Source of the DNA: JAHOYW01 sp963664605
Lineage (GTDB): Bacteria > Verrucomicrobiota > Lentisphaeria > Victivallales > Victivallaceae
Assembly (NCBI GenBank): GCA_963664605.1
Contig: OY761536.1
Coordinates: 1,736,001 to 1,800,000 of the forward strand
Reading direction: 5' to 3'
Length of the DNA: 64,000 nt
Below are positions 53,195-62,241 of the stretch, one piece after another. Positions within the stretch are counted from its first letter, which is position 1. Every line of letters starts with the position of its first letter. Under the pieces are notes generated by a model, which saw only the letters and a program-made list of their open reading frames with translations, had not been told where the DNA came from and did not search any database. Both the position numbers and the translations under genes were made by a program.

Positions 53195-54281
53195 AATAAT
53201 GGATGAATTAGTGACAGATATCCGCAATGGTAAATATCGTCCCAATACGGTATTGCCTAGTGAAAAAGCAATTTGTAAACGCTTTAATGTAAGCAGGGGA
53301 AGTGTGCGCAATGCGTTAAAAGCAATGCAGGATAAAGGTTATATTGAGCGACGTCAAGGGAGTGGGTCATTTATAAAAGAGCGTAAAGAGGAAGCATTTG
53401 CGAAAATAGTTAACTTAGGAATTATTCTCAATCAGAATCCTGAGCATCCGACTAGCGCAATCACCAGCAGTCCTTATTTTGTATCTGTGTTAAACGGTAT
53501 CCGGACGGCGGCTTCAAAACACTCAGCTAATCCCAGTATGTTTATTTATGATGATACGCGCGAAATAAATGAGGGAAATTTCCCCGGCTATCAAATAGAT
53601 GGTTTTCTGGATGCTGGAGCTACTATATCCGCAAACCTGAATGATTATTTTGTAAAGCATGAATGCAAAGTATGTTCGATCTTCAATACTTTCCATGAAC
53701 ACAAATATGTGTATGACTGGCCGCTGGTGGTTAATGACTATCTGGCTGGGATAAAACAGGCTGTAGAATATTACAAATCTCAAGGAATTACAAAATTCGG
53801 TTTTTTCGCCCTGCCTAAAATGGGGGTTGCCACTTTTGAAATGTATAGAACGGTATTACGTGAAGCCGGAGTTGATTTTGATATGGACTCCGTAGTGCTT
53901 TTTCCTGCTAATCTTTCAGGCAAATGGGATTATACACGTGACCGGGCTCAATATTTTTCACATAAGCTTTTTGCTAATGAAAATCGTCCCGAAGTATTGT
54001 TTTCAGATGGTAGCTTTATTATTGATGAACTTTTAACCTTGCTTAATGAGTCAAGCAATGGAAAAGAAGTTTTGGAAAAAGTGCGTTTCTGTGGTATTGC
54101 CGACCCGAATATTGAAAAGCTTCCTTTCATTAAAGAAATGGATTTAATAGTCCCTCAAAAAGAAATAGTGGCTCGTACCGCAACAGAAATATTGATCAAA
54201 AGTATTGAAGAAAACAAGCTGAAAAAAGGTTTCAGAAAATATATTTCAAGTATTTTTACATGTAGTGAAAAATATAATTAA
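53178..54281 (+). CDS. GntR-LacI hybrid transcriptional regulator
   Basis: This 367-residue regulator starts at 53178, where GGGAGG ends 5 bp upstream. The GntR winged helix (residues 1-70) reads MPLYTRIMDELVTDIRNGKY, then FNVSRGSVRNALKAMQDKGY and GSGSFI. Residues about 80-360 form the sugar-binding-protein-like effector domain. The start lies inside the end of the upstream gene, so the two are translationally coupled. A pseudopilin gene follows 35 bp downstream. Its operator may be the repeated ATTATAACAG at the cassette promoter, but that is inference. Confidence 0.9.
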   Translation: MPLYTRIMDELVTDIRNGKYRPNTVLPSEKAICKRFNVSRGSVRNALKAMQDKGYIERRQGSGSFIKERKEEAFAKIVNLGIILNQNPEHPTSAITSSPYFVSVLNGIRTAASKHSANPSMFIYDDTREINEGNFPGYQIDGFLDAGATISANLNDYFVKHECKVCSIFNTFHEHKYVYDWPLVVNDYLAGIKQAVEYYKSQGITKFGFFALPKMGVATFEMYRTVLREAGVDFDMDSVVLFPANLSGKWDYTRDRAQYFSHKLFANENRPEVLFSDGSFIIDELLTLLNESSNGKEVLEKVRFCGIADPNIEKLPFIKEMDLIVPQKEIVARTATEILIKSIEENKLKKGFRKYISSIFTCSEKYN

Positions 54282-54316
54282 TTAAACAAATAACCAACAA
54301 AAAAAGGAGATGTAAA

Positions 54317-54982
54317 ATGAAAGCCAAAGTAAGAAAATTCACACTTATCGAACTCCTCGTTGTGATCGCTATTATAGCAATCCTCGCTTCAATGCTCTTG
54401 CCGGCACTGAACAAAGCAAGAGACCGTGCCAAAACAATTTCCTGCACTAGTAAACAAAAACAGTTGATGCAGGCAACATTGATGTATACACAGGATAATG
54501 ACGCATACTTTCCTGCGCTTTATTATCAATGGTATGAGAAGTTAAATGGCTCATATCTTCCATTCACTATTAATTCTGCCAATAATTTATTTGATCGCTC
54601 TGGTTTATTAACATGTCCATCTGATCTTAATCCTGGTCAAGCTGATACAAGCGGTATTGATCGCGATTTGCTAACATCATACGCATTGAATTATGCAGCG
54701 ATATGTCTGAATAATAGTTCAATCTGGAAAATATCCCGTTGCAAACAGGTTTCAAAATTTATGATTTACGCTGATGGCGGACGTCATGAATACGACGAGA
54801 CACAAAGCACTAATCCTTTGCTTAATTATTATGTAAGGACAACCACTATGGGGGTTTCCGCACGTCATAATGGAGGCAGCAACGTAGCATTTGCTGATGG
54901 CGGAGTCAGATGGTATAAAAAGAATGAAATTGATAATTGCAATATAAATAAAGTTATTTTGAAAGATTGGAGTTGGAAATAA
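54317..54982 (+). CDS. type II pseudopilin with H-x9-DG motif
   Basis: This 221-residue prepilin-like protein begins MKAKVRKFTLIELLVV, with Phe8, Glu12 at +5 and Lys7 instead of Gly before the cleavage site. The hydrophobic helix is followed by LNKARDRAKTISC and a globular domain. The C-terminal motif is H184 followed by D194-G195. AAGGAG precedes the start. It is the third copy of the regulator-pseudopilin pairing in the window and is followed by a gene for a very large exported protein. Confidence 0.9.
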   Translation: MKAKVRKFTLIELLVVIAIIAILASMLLPALNKARDRAKTISCTSKQKQLMQATLMYTQDNDAYFPALYYQWYEKLNGSYLPFTINSANNLFDRSGLLTCPSDLNPGQADTSGIDRDLLTSYALNYAAICLNNSSIWKISRCKQVSKFMIYADGGRHEYDETQSTNPLLNYYVRTTTMGVSARHNGGSNVAFADGGVRWYKKNEIDNCNINKVILKDWSWK

Positions 54983-55029
54983 ACAAAGATTGATTTTATA
55001 TAAATTTTTAGTAAAAACAGGAATAGTTT

Positions 55030-58000
55030 ATGAAAGCAGTTGTTATGTTAGCATGGTTGTTTGGATTAGCCTTGACAGGCTATAGTGGTGAGTTACTGGC
55101 TCTTGAGAGTAAACCATGGAAAGTTTTTCAATGGGTTAAAGATGGTACAGCAGTCAATAATACTGATGTTTTAACTTTGACAGCAGAACCAGATAAGAAA
55201 GGAATTCATTACTGTCTGGATAAGGAAATTCCTATAACTGAGGAGATGAAAATTCAGGTTAGCTATGAGTGGCGTGGTAAATTGACTTCCGGCAAAAAAG
55301 CTTATATTTCAGCTGGATTTTATCTACATGACTCAAGTGGTAAATACATTGCAAGCGCAGTCTCTACTGGAAGTAATATGATTAAATCCCGAACAATGAC
55401 TCTTTGGAAGGGGCATGCCCGTACGGTTAAAATACCAACGAAAAGAAAAGGCAAAAATCTTAAGTTTATTAAATTTTTCTTTGCTTTAACTAAAGGGGCT
55501 GAAGCTGAAATAAAAAACTTGAAAATCATTATTGGTGCTCAAAAAAAAACTATCCGAACAGTAAAAATAAAAGACATTAAACCGCTTGTAAAGGTTTCAA
55601 AATCTTTTCCCTTGGGAAAGTACTGGAAAACTCGAAAAATCGGCAAAAAAGATTTTTATCTTGCCGAGCAGGGCAACTATATCAGGATGAACCCGAAAAA
55701 GGCATGGCCTTTTTATGAAACCGGTTTATTCCCGGCAATTATTCCGGGGCACTGGAGTTTAAAACCTTTTGTTCCTGACGCAAAGTTAGCTTCATGGCAG
55801 AAAAAGGAAGTAAATGATTTTCTGATTCAGCAATGGCCATTGTTTTCCATTAATTATCAGCGTATGCAAGGATGGGCAGCACCATCAAAAGCAACGATTG
55901 CGCGGGTTAATAATATTTGGATAGGCGATGGTCAGCCGGAAGAACCAATATACCGCCTGGAACCAGTTTTTCATTTTTTGAAAACCGGTAAAAAATGGCG
56001 TGGTTCTTCAATGTATTTGTGGAAAGATCAATATGCTGTTGATTACCTGAAAAAGGAATTGCTCCCGTTGCTGGAAAAAGAATTGCCGGGCTGTATGAAA
56101 CCGGATTATAAATGGGATCGCAAAAGAATTAAAAAATTGAAAGATCTGTATTGCTTGAGTTACCTTTCAATCAATTCTCGTCCGCTTTGCTGGACAATGT
56201 ATTTGAGTCCGTATGCTATAGCCGAACGTAAAGATTTAGTATGTGTAGCTGCAAAAGGTGGAGATGCTTTACTGTTAGCTGCGGCACGCGGTGTAAACCG
56301 CCAGAGTGGAGGCAATAAATTTATTTTATCATGGCGCGGGCACGAACCTACAGGGCGTTATACTTATAAAGATAATGAATGGTACAATAACCCCGGCAGG
56401 GAGAACTGGGGATATCCTTTGCCGCATCTTTGGTATTATATTTTCCGTCCCTATTTAGCGGGCACAAATTATTATATGAATGAAGGTTTTCCGGGCGCTT
56501 TGATCACTGATATTGAGGATAATGGCACTTTCAGGCTTTCAGCTTTAGGAAAAATAACCAGGGAATTAATAAATTATATTGAGCGTGTTCCAGAAAGAGG
56601 CACAGTATATACTCCTGTCGCGCTTGTCCAGGGATGGTATCGCGGTTTGAACCCGCGGGATTACGGGGATAAAGTTTCTTTCGACTCAGCTGACTGGATG
56701 AACTACGCTTTGATAAGGGATTTACTTTTGCCGGAGCACAGACACGTCAAGAATACCGGAAGCTACTCAGTTACCGCGCCTTACGGCGAAATAATTGACT
56801 TATTGAAGCCTAACCCGGAAAAGGCAGTAGACGCTCAGATATTTGATGGCTATAAGGTATTGATTTTAACAGGTGGAATAACAGTATCTCCTCAATATCA
56901 GAAAGTTTTGGAGGCTTATGTAAAAAAAGGCGGTATTATTGTTGTTAATGCAGTAGACGCAAAAAATATTTTTGACAGCGATTTTACAGGTGTCGAGATA
57001 GGTCGTAGCTTTAACGCTTCAAGCATTAAGAATATTAAAAGCGGTCAAGTATTCAAAGAAAAGAAATTCAAGTGTCTGAAATTGACTTTAAAGGGAGCTA
57101 AAACCTTATATACCACTGATAATTCTCCGGCGGTGACTATTAATAAATACGGAAAAGGTGGAGTTATTGTTACAGCGCCTGAATATCTTTTAACATCTGA
57201 AAAAAGTGTGACTATTGAAACACGTGGGAAAAAACAAACTTTACGCCCCTTGCTGCTTGGTTTCTGCGGTGACTTCTTTGGAAATTTATTTGCTTCTGTC
57301 AGTCCTTTCTATGTGAAAACAGAATCGAAAGACCGTCCTGACATATCATGGCTTATTGCAAAGAAAGGTGACAGCTGGACTGTCGCGGTATTTAATTATT
57401 CCCTTAAGCGAGAAGAACTTATCAGTGAGTCTTTATCCACAGCAAAAGCTGTGGCAAGATACCCTTATAAGTCAATACCTTTTGAAATAGTTGCTAATGT
57501 TCCTGTAAATGATGTTGTCGAGTTGTTTGAGGGACGTGACGTCAAGCACAAAAAAATCAACGGTACTTTACAGGTACAGGAATCAATAAGCAGCGGAGAC
57601 ATTCGCATATATGAATTCAGCCGGAACAAAATAAGACTGGCTCCATATAAGCGTTATGTAAATTTCGCGCTGAATAAAAAGGTTGAAGCGTCATCAATGT
57701 ATAAATTTTTTAAACCGGAATTTGCGGTTGACGGTTTAGAAAATAATGATTATTTCTGGATGTCAGGGGCAAGTAAAAGAAAGTTTAATATGCCACAATG
57801 GTTAACTGTTGACCTTGGAAAAGAAGAGGAAATTGACCATGTAAAACTGGTCTTTCACCTTTGGCGGCAACGATCTCTGGAGACCAGGAAAAATATTTAT
57901 CGTTATAAGGTCCTGACATCAATCGACAATAAAAACTGGACAAGCGTTATTGATGAAAGCAAAAATGAGAGTCCGGCGGAACCTGGTGGAATAGAGACTT

Positions 58001-58626
58001 GGTTTAAACCGGTCAATGCTCGTTATGTAAAACTGCTGGTGTTGCGCAATGCATCTTATTCGGGTGCGCAAGTAGTAGAGTTTGCGGTAATGGGCAAGAA
58101 GACTGAAGTTTATAATCCTTCGCGGAAATCAATTATTCCCAAATGGCAGGTGGCATTCCCCGAAGAAGTAGAAAAGCTTTTAGGAAACAAAGTCAAATAT
58201 CTGCGTTCCTTAAAACCATTACAAGTAAAACCTGGCTGGATGCCGACAGGTAAAAAGTGGGAGCAGCTTAACGGTTGGGTCAGGCTTTATACAGATGTTA
58301 ATAATCTTAAAGGAATACCTTATACTCAAAGCCTGTACGGAGAAAGTGTTTTTGAAGCCGAATACGCTGTGCCGGCAAATGCTGAATATTTTGTCGCGGT
58401 CTGCGGTTTCGGTAACCGTGATCGTCGTGCTTCGGTGGAATTCAAAGTTTATGTTGATGGCGAATTGAAATATGACAGCGGAATATTTCGTATCGGCATG
58501 TCGCTTCTGCCTGTTGCTGTTAAGGTTGCCGGGAACTCAAAAATCAAGTTAGTTACAACTGATGCCGGTGACGGTATTGTTGCAGATTACGCATGGTGGG
58601 GTGATGCCCGCTTCATTTTAAAATAA
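55030..58626 (+). CDS. very large exported protein with F5/8C and NPCBM-like domains
   Basis: This 1198-residue protein has a signal peptide (about residues 1-20). An N-terminal beta-sandwich (about 25-170) is followed by an unclassified central region (about 190-600) with barrel-like features (NYQRMQGWAAPSKATIARVN, NEGFPGALITDIEDNG). A glutamine-amidotransferase-like fold follows (about 605-720; VLILTGGITVSPQYQKVLEA), as in GH42-type enzymes. Residues about 875-1025 form an F5/8 type C (CBM32) domain (ASSMYKFFKPEFAVDGLE, PQWLTVDLG), and the last 140 an NPCBM-like module. It is probably a polysaccharide hydrolase of unknown family. Confidence 0.68.
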   Translation: MKAVVMLAWLFGLALTGYSGELLALESKPWKVFQWVKDGTAVNNTDVLTLTAEPDKKGIHYCLDKEIPITEEMKIQVSYEWRGKLTSGKKAYISAGFYLHDSSGKYIASAVSTGSNMIKSRTMTLWKGHARTVKIPTKRKGKNLKFIKFFFALTKGAEAEIKNLKIIIGAQKKTIRTVKIKDIKPLVKVSKSFPLGKYWKTRKIGKKDFYLAEQGNYIRMNPKKAWPFYETGLFPAIIPGHWSLKPFVPDAKLASWQKKEVNDFLIQQWPLFSINYQRMQGWAAPSKATIARVNNIWIGDGQPEEPIYRLEPVFHFLKTGKKWRGSSMYLWKDQYAVDYLKKELLPLLEKELPGCMKPDYKWDRKRIKKLKDLYCLSYLSINSRPLCWTMYLSPYAIAERKDLVCVAAKGGDALLLAAARGVNRQSGGNKFILSWRGHEPTGRYTYKDNEWYNNPGRENWGYPLPHLWYYIFRPYLAGTNYYMNEGFPGALITDIEDNGTFRLSALGKITRELINYIERVPERGTVYTPVALVQGWYRGLNPRDYGDKVSFDSADWMNYALIRDLLLPEHRHVKNTGSYSVTAPYGEIIDLLKPNPEKAVDAQIFDGYKVLILTGGITVSPQYQKVLEAYVKKGGIIVVNAVDAKNIFDSDFTGVEIGRSFNASSIKNIKSGQVFKEKKFKCLKLTLKGAKTLYTTDNSPAVTINKYGKGGVIVTAPEYLLTSEKSVTIETRGKKQTLRPLLLGFCGDFFGNLFASVSPFYVKTESKDRPDISWLIAKKGDSWTVAVFNYSLKREELISESLSTAKAVARYPYKSIPFEIVANVPVNDVVELFEGRDVKHKKINGTLQVQESISSGDIRIYEFSRNKIRLAPYKRYVNFALNKKVEASSMYKFFKPEFAVDGLENNDYFWMSGASKRKFNMPQWLTVDLGKEEEIDHVKLVFHLWRQRSLETRKNIYRYKVLTSIDNKNWTSVIDESKNESPAEPGGIETWFKPVNARYVKLLVLRNASYSGAQVVEFAVMGKKTEVYNPSRKSIIPKWQVAFPEEVEKLLGNKVKYLRSLKPLQVKPGWMPTGKKWEQLNGWVRLYTDVNNLKGIPYTQSLYGESVFEAEYAVPANAEYFVAVCGFGNRDRRASVEFKVYVDGELKYDSGIFRIGMSLLPVAVKVAGNSKIKLVTTDAGDGIVADYAWWGDARFILK

Positions 58627-58648
58627 AAAGAGAAATAAGAGATTTAAT

Positions 58649-59692
58649 ATGCACGGATTATTAGTGATAGGCTGCGGCAATATGGCAAAAGTACATTGCC
58701 GTCAGTTGATGGAAGTTGATGGATTAAAACTTATTTCGGCAGTAGATACGCTTCCGGAACGAGCCGAAAAGTTTAAAACAGATTACAATTTTGAACGTTG
58801 TGGAATAGATTATCAGGAGGAATTAAAGTCAAATGATTTTGATATAGTCCTAGTTTCGACTACCTGGCAACCGCGCTTCAAAATTATTCGCGATTGCTTG
58901 AACGCCGGGAAACATGTTTTGGCGGAAAAGCCCTTATCTCTTTATCTTGATGAAGTTTCTGAACTGACCCGCATTGCGAAAGAAAAAAAGCTCAAGTTGC
59001 GGATTGGTTATATACTGAGAGCATCGGCGGTAATTCGTCGCGGTGAAGAGTTGATAAGGGGCGGGGTTATCGGTAAAGTAAAGACCTTCAGTATAGTACA
59101 TCATCAACGCGGACTTGGAAGTGACTGGATGATTGTTAAAAACCTCTTGAAAGGCGGAGTAACTCCTGGAATAGACTGTGGAATACACATTTATGATTTG
59201 GTTTGTCACTGGTTTGATACTGCACCTGATACGGTCTATTGCTCAAATCTGAAGCTAAATCCTGACTCTGAAGGAGATAATTTATCACATGCGGTTCTTA
59301 AGTTGGAAAGTGGAATAACCGCCATAGTTGAGGAATGCTATTCTCCCAATGTGAAAAAATATTTCAGACTGGCGGTTTATGGTGATGAGGGTAGTATTTT
59401 TCTTGATTTTACACCAGCCAGTGAACCGGATACGATAACTATTATTAACAAAGATGCGTCTGAAGAAAGCGTTGAGGAAGTTCCTGTTGAAGGAAAAGCA
59501 ACCGGCAGGCAGATGGCTGAATTTATGCTTGATATTGATGAAGATAAAGACCTTAACAGGCATCATGAAAGCGTATATTCTTCAACAGAGGCAGCGCTAG
59601 CCACTATTTTGTCTTCAAAATATAATGAGGTCATAAAGTTGCCGCTGAGTAATGATCAAATAAAAGATGCGAAAACTTTAATAGAGCGATAA
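58649..59692 (+). CDS. Gfo/Idh/MocA-family oxidoreductase
   Basis: This 347-residue NAD(P)-dependent dehydrogenase has a clear nucleotide-binding loop (LLVIGCGNMAKVHCRQL) and the signature AGKHVLAEKPLSLYLDEV with intact EKP. The substrate domain contains GGVTPGIDCGIHIYDLVCHW, carrying the expected Asp and His. It lacks a signal peptide and probably oxidises a sugar released by the cassette's hydrolases. It lies 22 bp after the large exported protein gene. It differs clearly from the paralogue at 17120, which has DKP and an atypical loop. Confidence 0.88.
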   Translation: MHGLLVIGCGNMAKVHCRQLMEVDGLKLISAVDTLPERAEKFKTDYNFERCGIDYQEELKSNDFDIVLVSTTWQPRFKIIRDCLNAGKHVLAEKPLSLYLDEVSELTRIAKEKKLKLRIGYILRASAVIRRGEELIRGGVIGKVKTFSIVHHQRGLGSDWMIVKNLLKGGVTPGIDCGIHIYDLVCHWFDTAPDTVYCSNLKLNPDSEGDNLSHAVLKLESGITAIVEECYSPNVKKYFRLAVYGDEGSIFLDFTPASEPDTITIINKDASEESVEEVPVEGKATGRQMAEFMLDIDEDKDLNRHHESVYSSTEAALATILSSKYNEVIKLPLSNDQIKDAKTLIER

Positions 59693-59802
59693 AAAAACAA
59701 AATATCAACATGGGGGGGGTGATTACCGATTTTAAAGTGTATTTATTATGATTTTTGTGGTTCGAGAAAATACTAACTGAATTTATTTATCGGGAGAAAT
59801 TT

Positions 59803-62202
59803 ATGAAGAAAAGACAAATTCTAAAATCGATATTGCCTTTGTTTTTAGTGATGACAACGAATTATGTATTTGCAACGACATGGTACGTGCGTCCTAACGG
59901 TGGCTCCTATGGTTCAGAAAACGGCACCTCTTATGCGAATGCCTGGGATGGATTCAATAATATCGTCTGGGGAACAGGTGGTGTTCAAGCTGGAGATACT
60001 TTGTATATTTGTGGAACTCACTATGAAAAAATGTTGGTCGGCGCTTCTGGTACATCCGGTTCTTTGATAACAATCCGTGGCGATTATGACAATGATGCCG
60101 GTGTAATTGACGGTTCAGAAGATATAAAAGGTAAAAGCTGGACTGAAACTTCAAGCGGTTCCAATAAATGGCATTATGCTAACGGCTATTCAAATTATGT
60201 CTTAATTAATGATAAATTTTGTAAAAGAGTAGATAATTTGAATGACATGGATACAGCCGGGGAATGGTATTACTCAAATCCGGATATCTATATCTACAGT
60301 TCAGGTGATCCATCTAACAATTCAACATACTCAAATATTCGTGTTGGTCATTACAGCAGGGAATATGGTATCAAGGTCGACACTAAGGATTATATTACAA
60401 TTCAGGCTGTTACACTTAAAAGGATAGAAACACGTTTGAGTTTATATGGCGAAACGGATGGCGCTATACTGATCAAGGATAGTCAATACTGTAATGTTAA
60501 TGAAAATTATATTAGTCAATGCGGTCGCGGAATTATGGTTGCGGGGGAATCAGATTACTGTATCGTTGAAGACAATTTTGTAGAAAAAAGTTTTGCACAC
60601 TTATCCAGATCCTACTGGTATGCCCGGCCTATTTATTCCGTAGCAAACTATGTAACAATCCGCCGTAATACAATTGATGGTTTGATTACATTTTATGATG
60701 ATACAACTTTGCGCGCGGGGACCGGGATTGACCTGCAAATTCAAAATTACCCGGATTACTACTGTTATAATGCTCAAGTATACCGTAATGAAGTGCGGCA
60801 CGTTGCCTGGTATGGAGTTCGATGTCAGCAGTTTATTACTGGTTGTGGAATACAAGACATCAATTTACATGTTTATGAAAATTACATTCACGATAGCAAG
60901 CAGTCAAATGGTACAGGTGAAGAAGATGGCATAGCTTTCGGTTGTAATGCCGGAGACGCGAGTAACCATTTTACCGGCGTATATGCTTACGGGAATGTAA
61001 TTGTCAATTGTGCCAATACCGGAGTCATAGTCTGTAACAACTGGGATGAAGCCTATATATACAATAATCTGATAGTCGGTTGCGCTTTTGACGGCGGGGC
61101 GGGTATTTATATCTCCACTCCTGTAAAAGACTGTATTATACAGAATAATACTTTATACGACACATTTGGAGACGGTATTGTCTGTTATGGAGCGGCAGCC
61201 GGAGGCAGCGGCATTGATATTAGCAATAATATTATCTCCAAAGTCACCTATACCCAAGCTGGGCATGGCAAGGCTGTTTTTGTATCTGCTTCGGCTGCGT
61301 CCTATGTGAGCGGCAGCAACAATTGCTTTTATGACATCGGCGGTTCCCCGTCCACGCTTAACTTTACTAATACAAATGGCGTTACTTCCGATCCTTCATT
61401 CGTTTCAGCAACAGGATATAACTTTCGTCTTAACACCGGCTCTCCCTGTATTAATGCCGGAACCAGCGTGGGGTTGACTGTTGATATTGACGGTAATTCG
61501 ATTTCCGGTAACCCGGATATAGGTTGTTATGAAGGAGCTTACGCGGAACCAGCTTGTTACTTGAGACTTGACGAGACTACCGGCACTACTGCTGATGATG
61601 AAAGCAGTAACGGCAATGACGGTATATTATCCGCCACTTTAGGATCATCTAACTGGGTGAGTGGAAAATTTGATAACGCCATACAGTTTAATGCCAACTG
61701 GGGCGAAAGTATTAATTGCGGGAATGATTCTTCTATAGTCGGTCAGGATAATTATACTGTAATGGCATGGCTAAAAGTCGATTCCGCCAGTTCCGGCATC
61801 AGCAACCGGAATATTGCACAACTTTACACCGGTTCAACTCCAGAAGGCTTTCTTTTTCGTCTTTGGTCAGATGACTACATTTCCTTCCTGCAATGTTCGG
61901 ACGGTACTGTCTGGAATGGCAATCTTGCAGTGGGGATCCCTTATCCTCATGATGATGAATTTCATCATGTTGCTGCAACTTTTTCTTATGATGGCACTAC
62001 GTGTGTTGCAAAACTGTATCTTGACGGCGCTTTGAGAGCAACAGGAACAGACATTTGCACTCCTGATATAGCCACATCTTCAAGCAGTTTGCAGTTAGGA
62101 ACTGGCGTATTTGACGGAATAATAGATGAATTCAGATTTTTTGACCGTGTTTTAACAGAAAAACAAATTTGGGATATTGCGATTTGGGACTTAGCTAATT
62201 AA
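59803..62202 (+). CDS. exported parallel beta-helix protein with C-terminal LamG domain
   Basis: This 799-residue protein starts at 59803 (GGGAG upstream; an in-frame codon at 59755 is unsupported) with a signal peptide ending NYVFATT. Residues about 23-560 form a right-handed beta-helix: the opening WYVRPNGGSYGSENGTS is typical of secreted beta-helix polysaccharide lyases, and many NxxI/V-N rungs follow (IIQNNTLYDTFGDGIVCYG, GIDISNNIISKV). Residues about 590-795 are a concanavalin/LamG-3 domain (CYLRLDETTGTTADDESSNG, DGIIDEFRFFDRVLTEKQI). It could be a lyase or adhesin for a uronic-acid-rich glycan. No catalytic residue can be assigned. Confidence 0.85.
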   Translation: MKKRQILKSILPLFLVMTTNYVFATTWYVRPNGGSYGSENGTSYANAWDGFNNIVWGTGGVQAGDTLYICGTHYEKMLVGASGTSGSLITIRGDYDNDAGVIDGSEDIKGKSWTETSSGSNKWHYANGYSNYVLINDKFCKRVDNLNDMDTAGEWYYSNPDIYIYSSGDPSNNSTYSNIRVGHYSREYGIKVDTKDYITIQAVTLKRIETRLSLYGETDGAILIKDSQYCNVNENYISQCGRGIMVAGESDYCIVEDNFVEKSFAHLSRSYWYARPIYSVANYVTIRRNTIDGLITFYDDTTLRAGTGIDLQIQNYPDYYCYNAQVYRNEVRHVAWYGVRCQQFITGCGIQDINLHVYENYIHDSKQSNGTGEEDGIAFGCNAGDASNHFTGVYAYGNVIVNCANTGVIVCNNWDEAYIYNNLIVGCAFDGGAGIYISTPVKDCIIQNNTLYDTFGDGIVCYGAAAGGSGIDISNNIISKVTYTQAGHGKAVFVSASAASYVSGSNNCFYDIGGSPSTLNFTNTNGVTSDPSFVSATGYNFRLNTGSPCINAGTSVGLTVDIDGNSISGNPDIGCYEGAYAEPACYLRLDETTGTTADDESSNGNDGILSATLGSSNWVSGKFDNAIQFNANWGESINCGNDSSIVGQDNYTVMAWLKVDSASSGISNRNIAQLYTGSTPEGFLFRLWSDDYISFLQCSDGTVWNGNLAVGIPYPHDDEFHHVAATFSYDGTTCVAKLYLDGALRATGTDICTPDIATSSSSLQLGTGVFDGIIDEFRFFDRVLTEKQIWDIAIWDLAN

Positions 62203-62241
62203 GTTAAAGCAGAAATCTATAGAAATAATCAGGAAGATATA

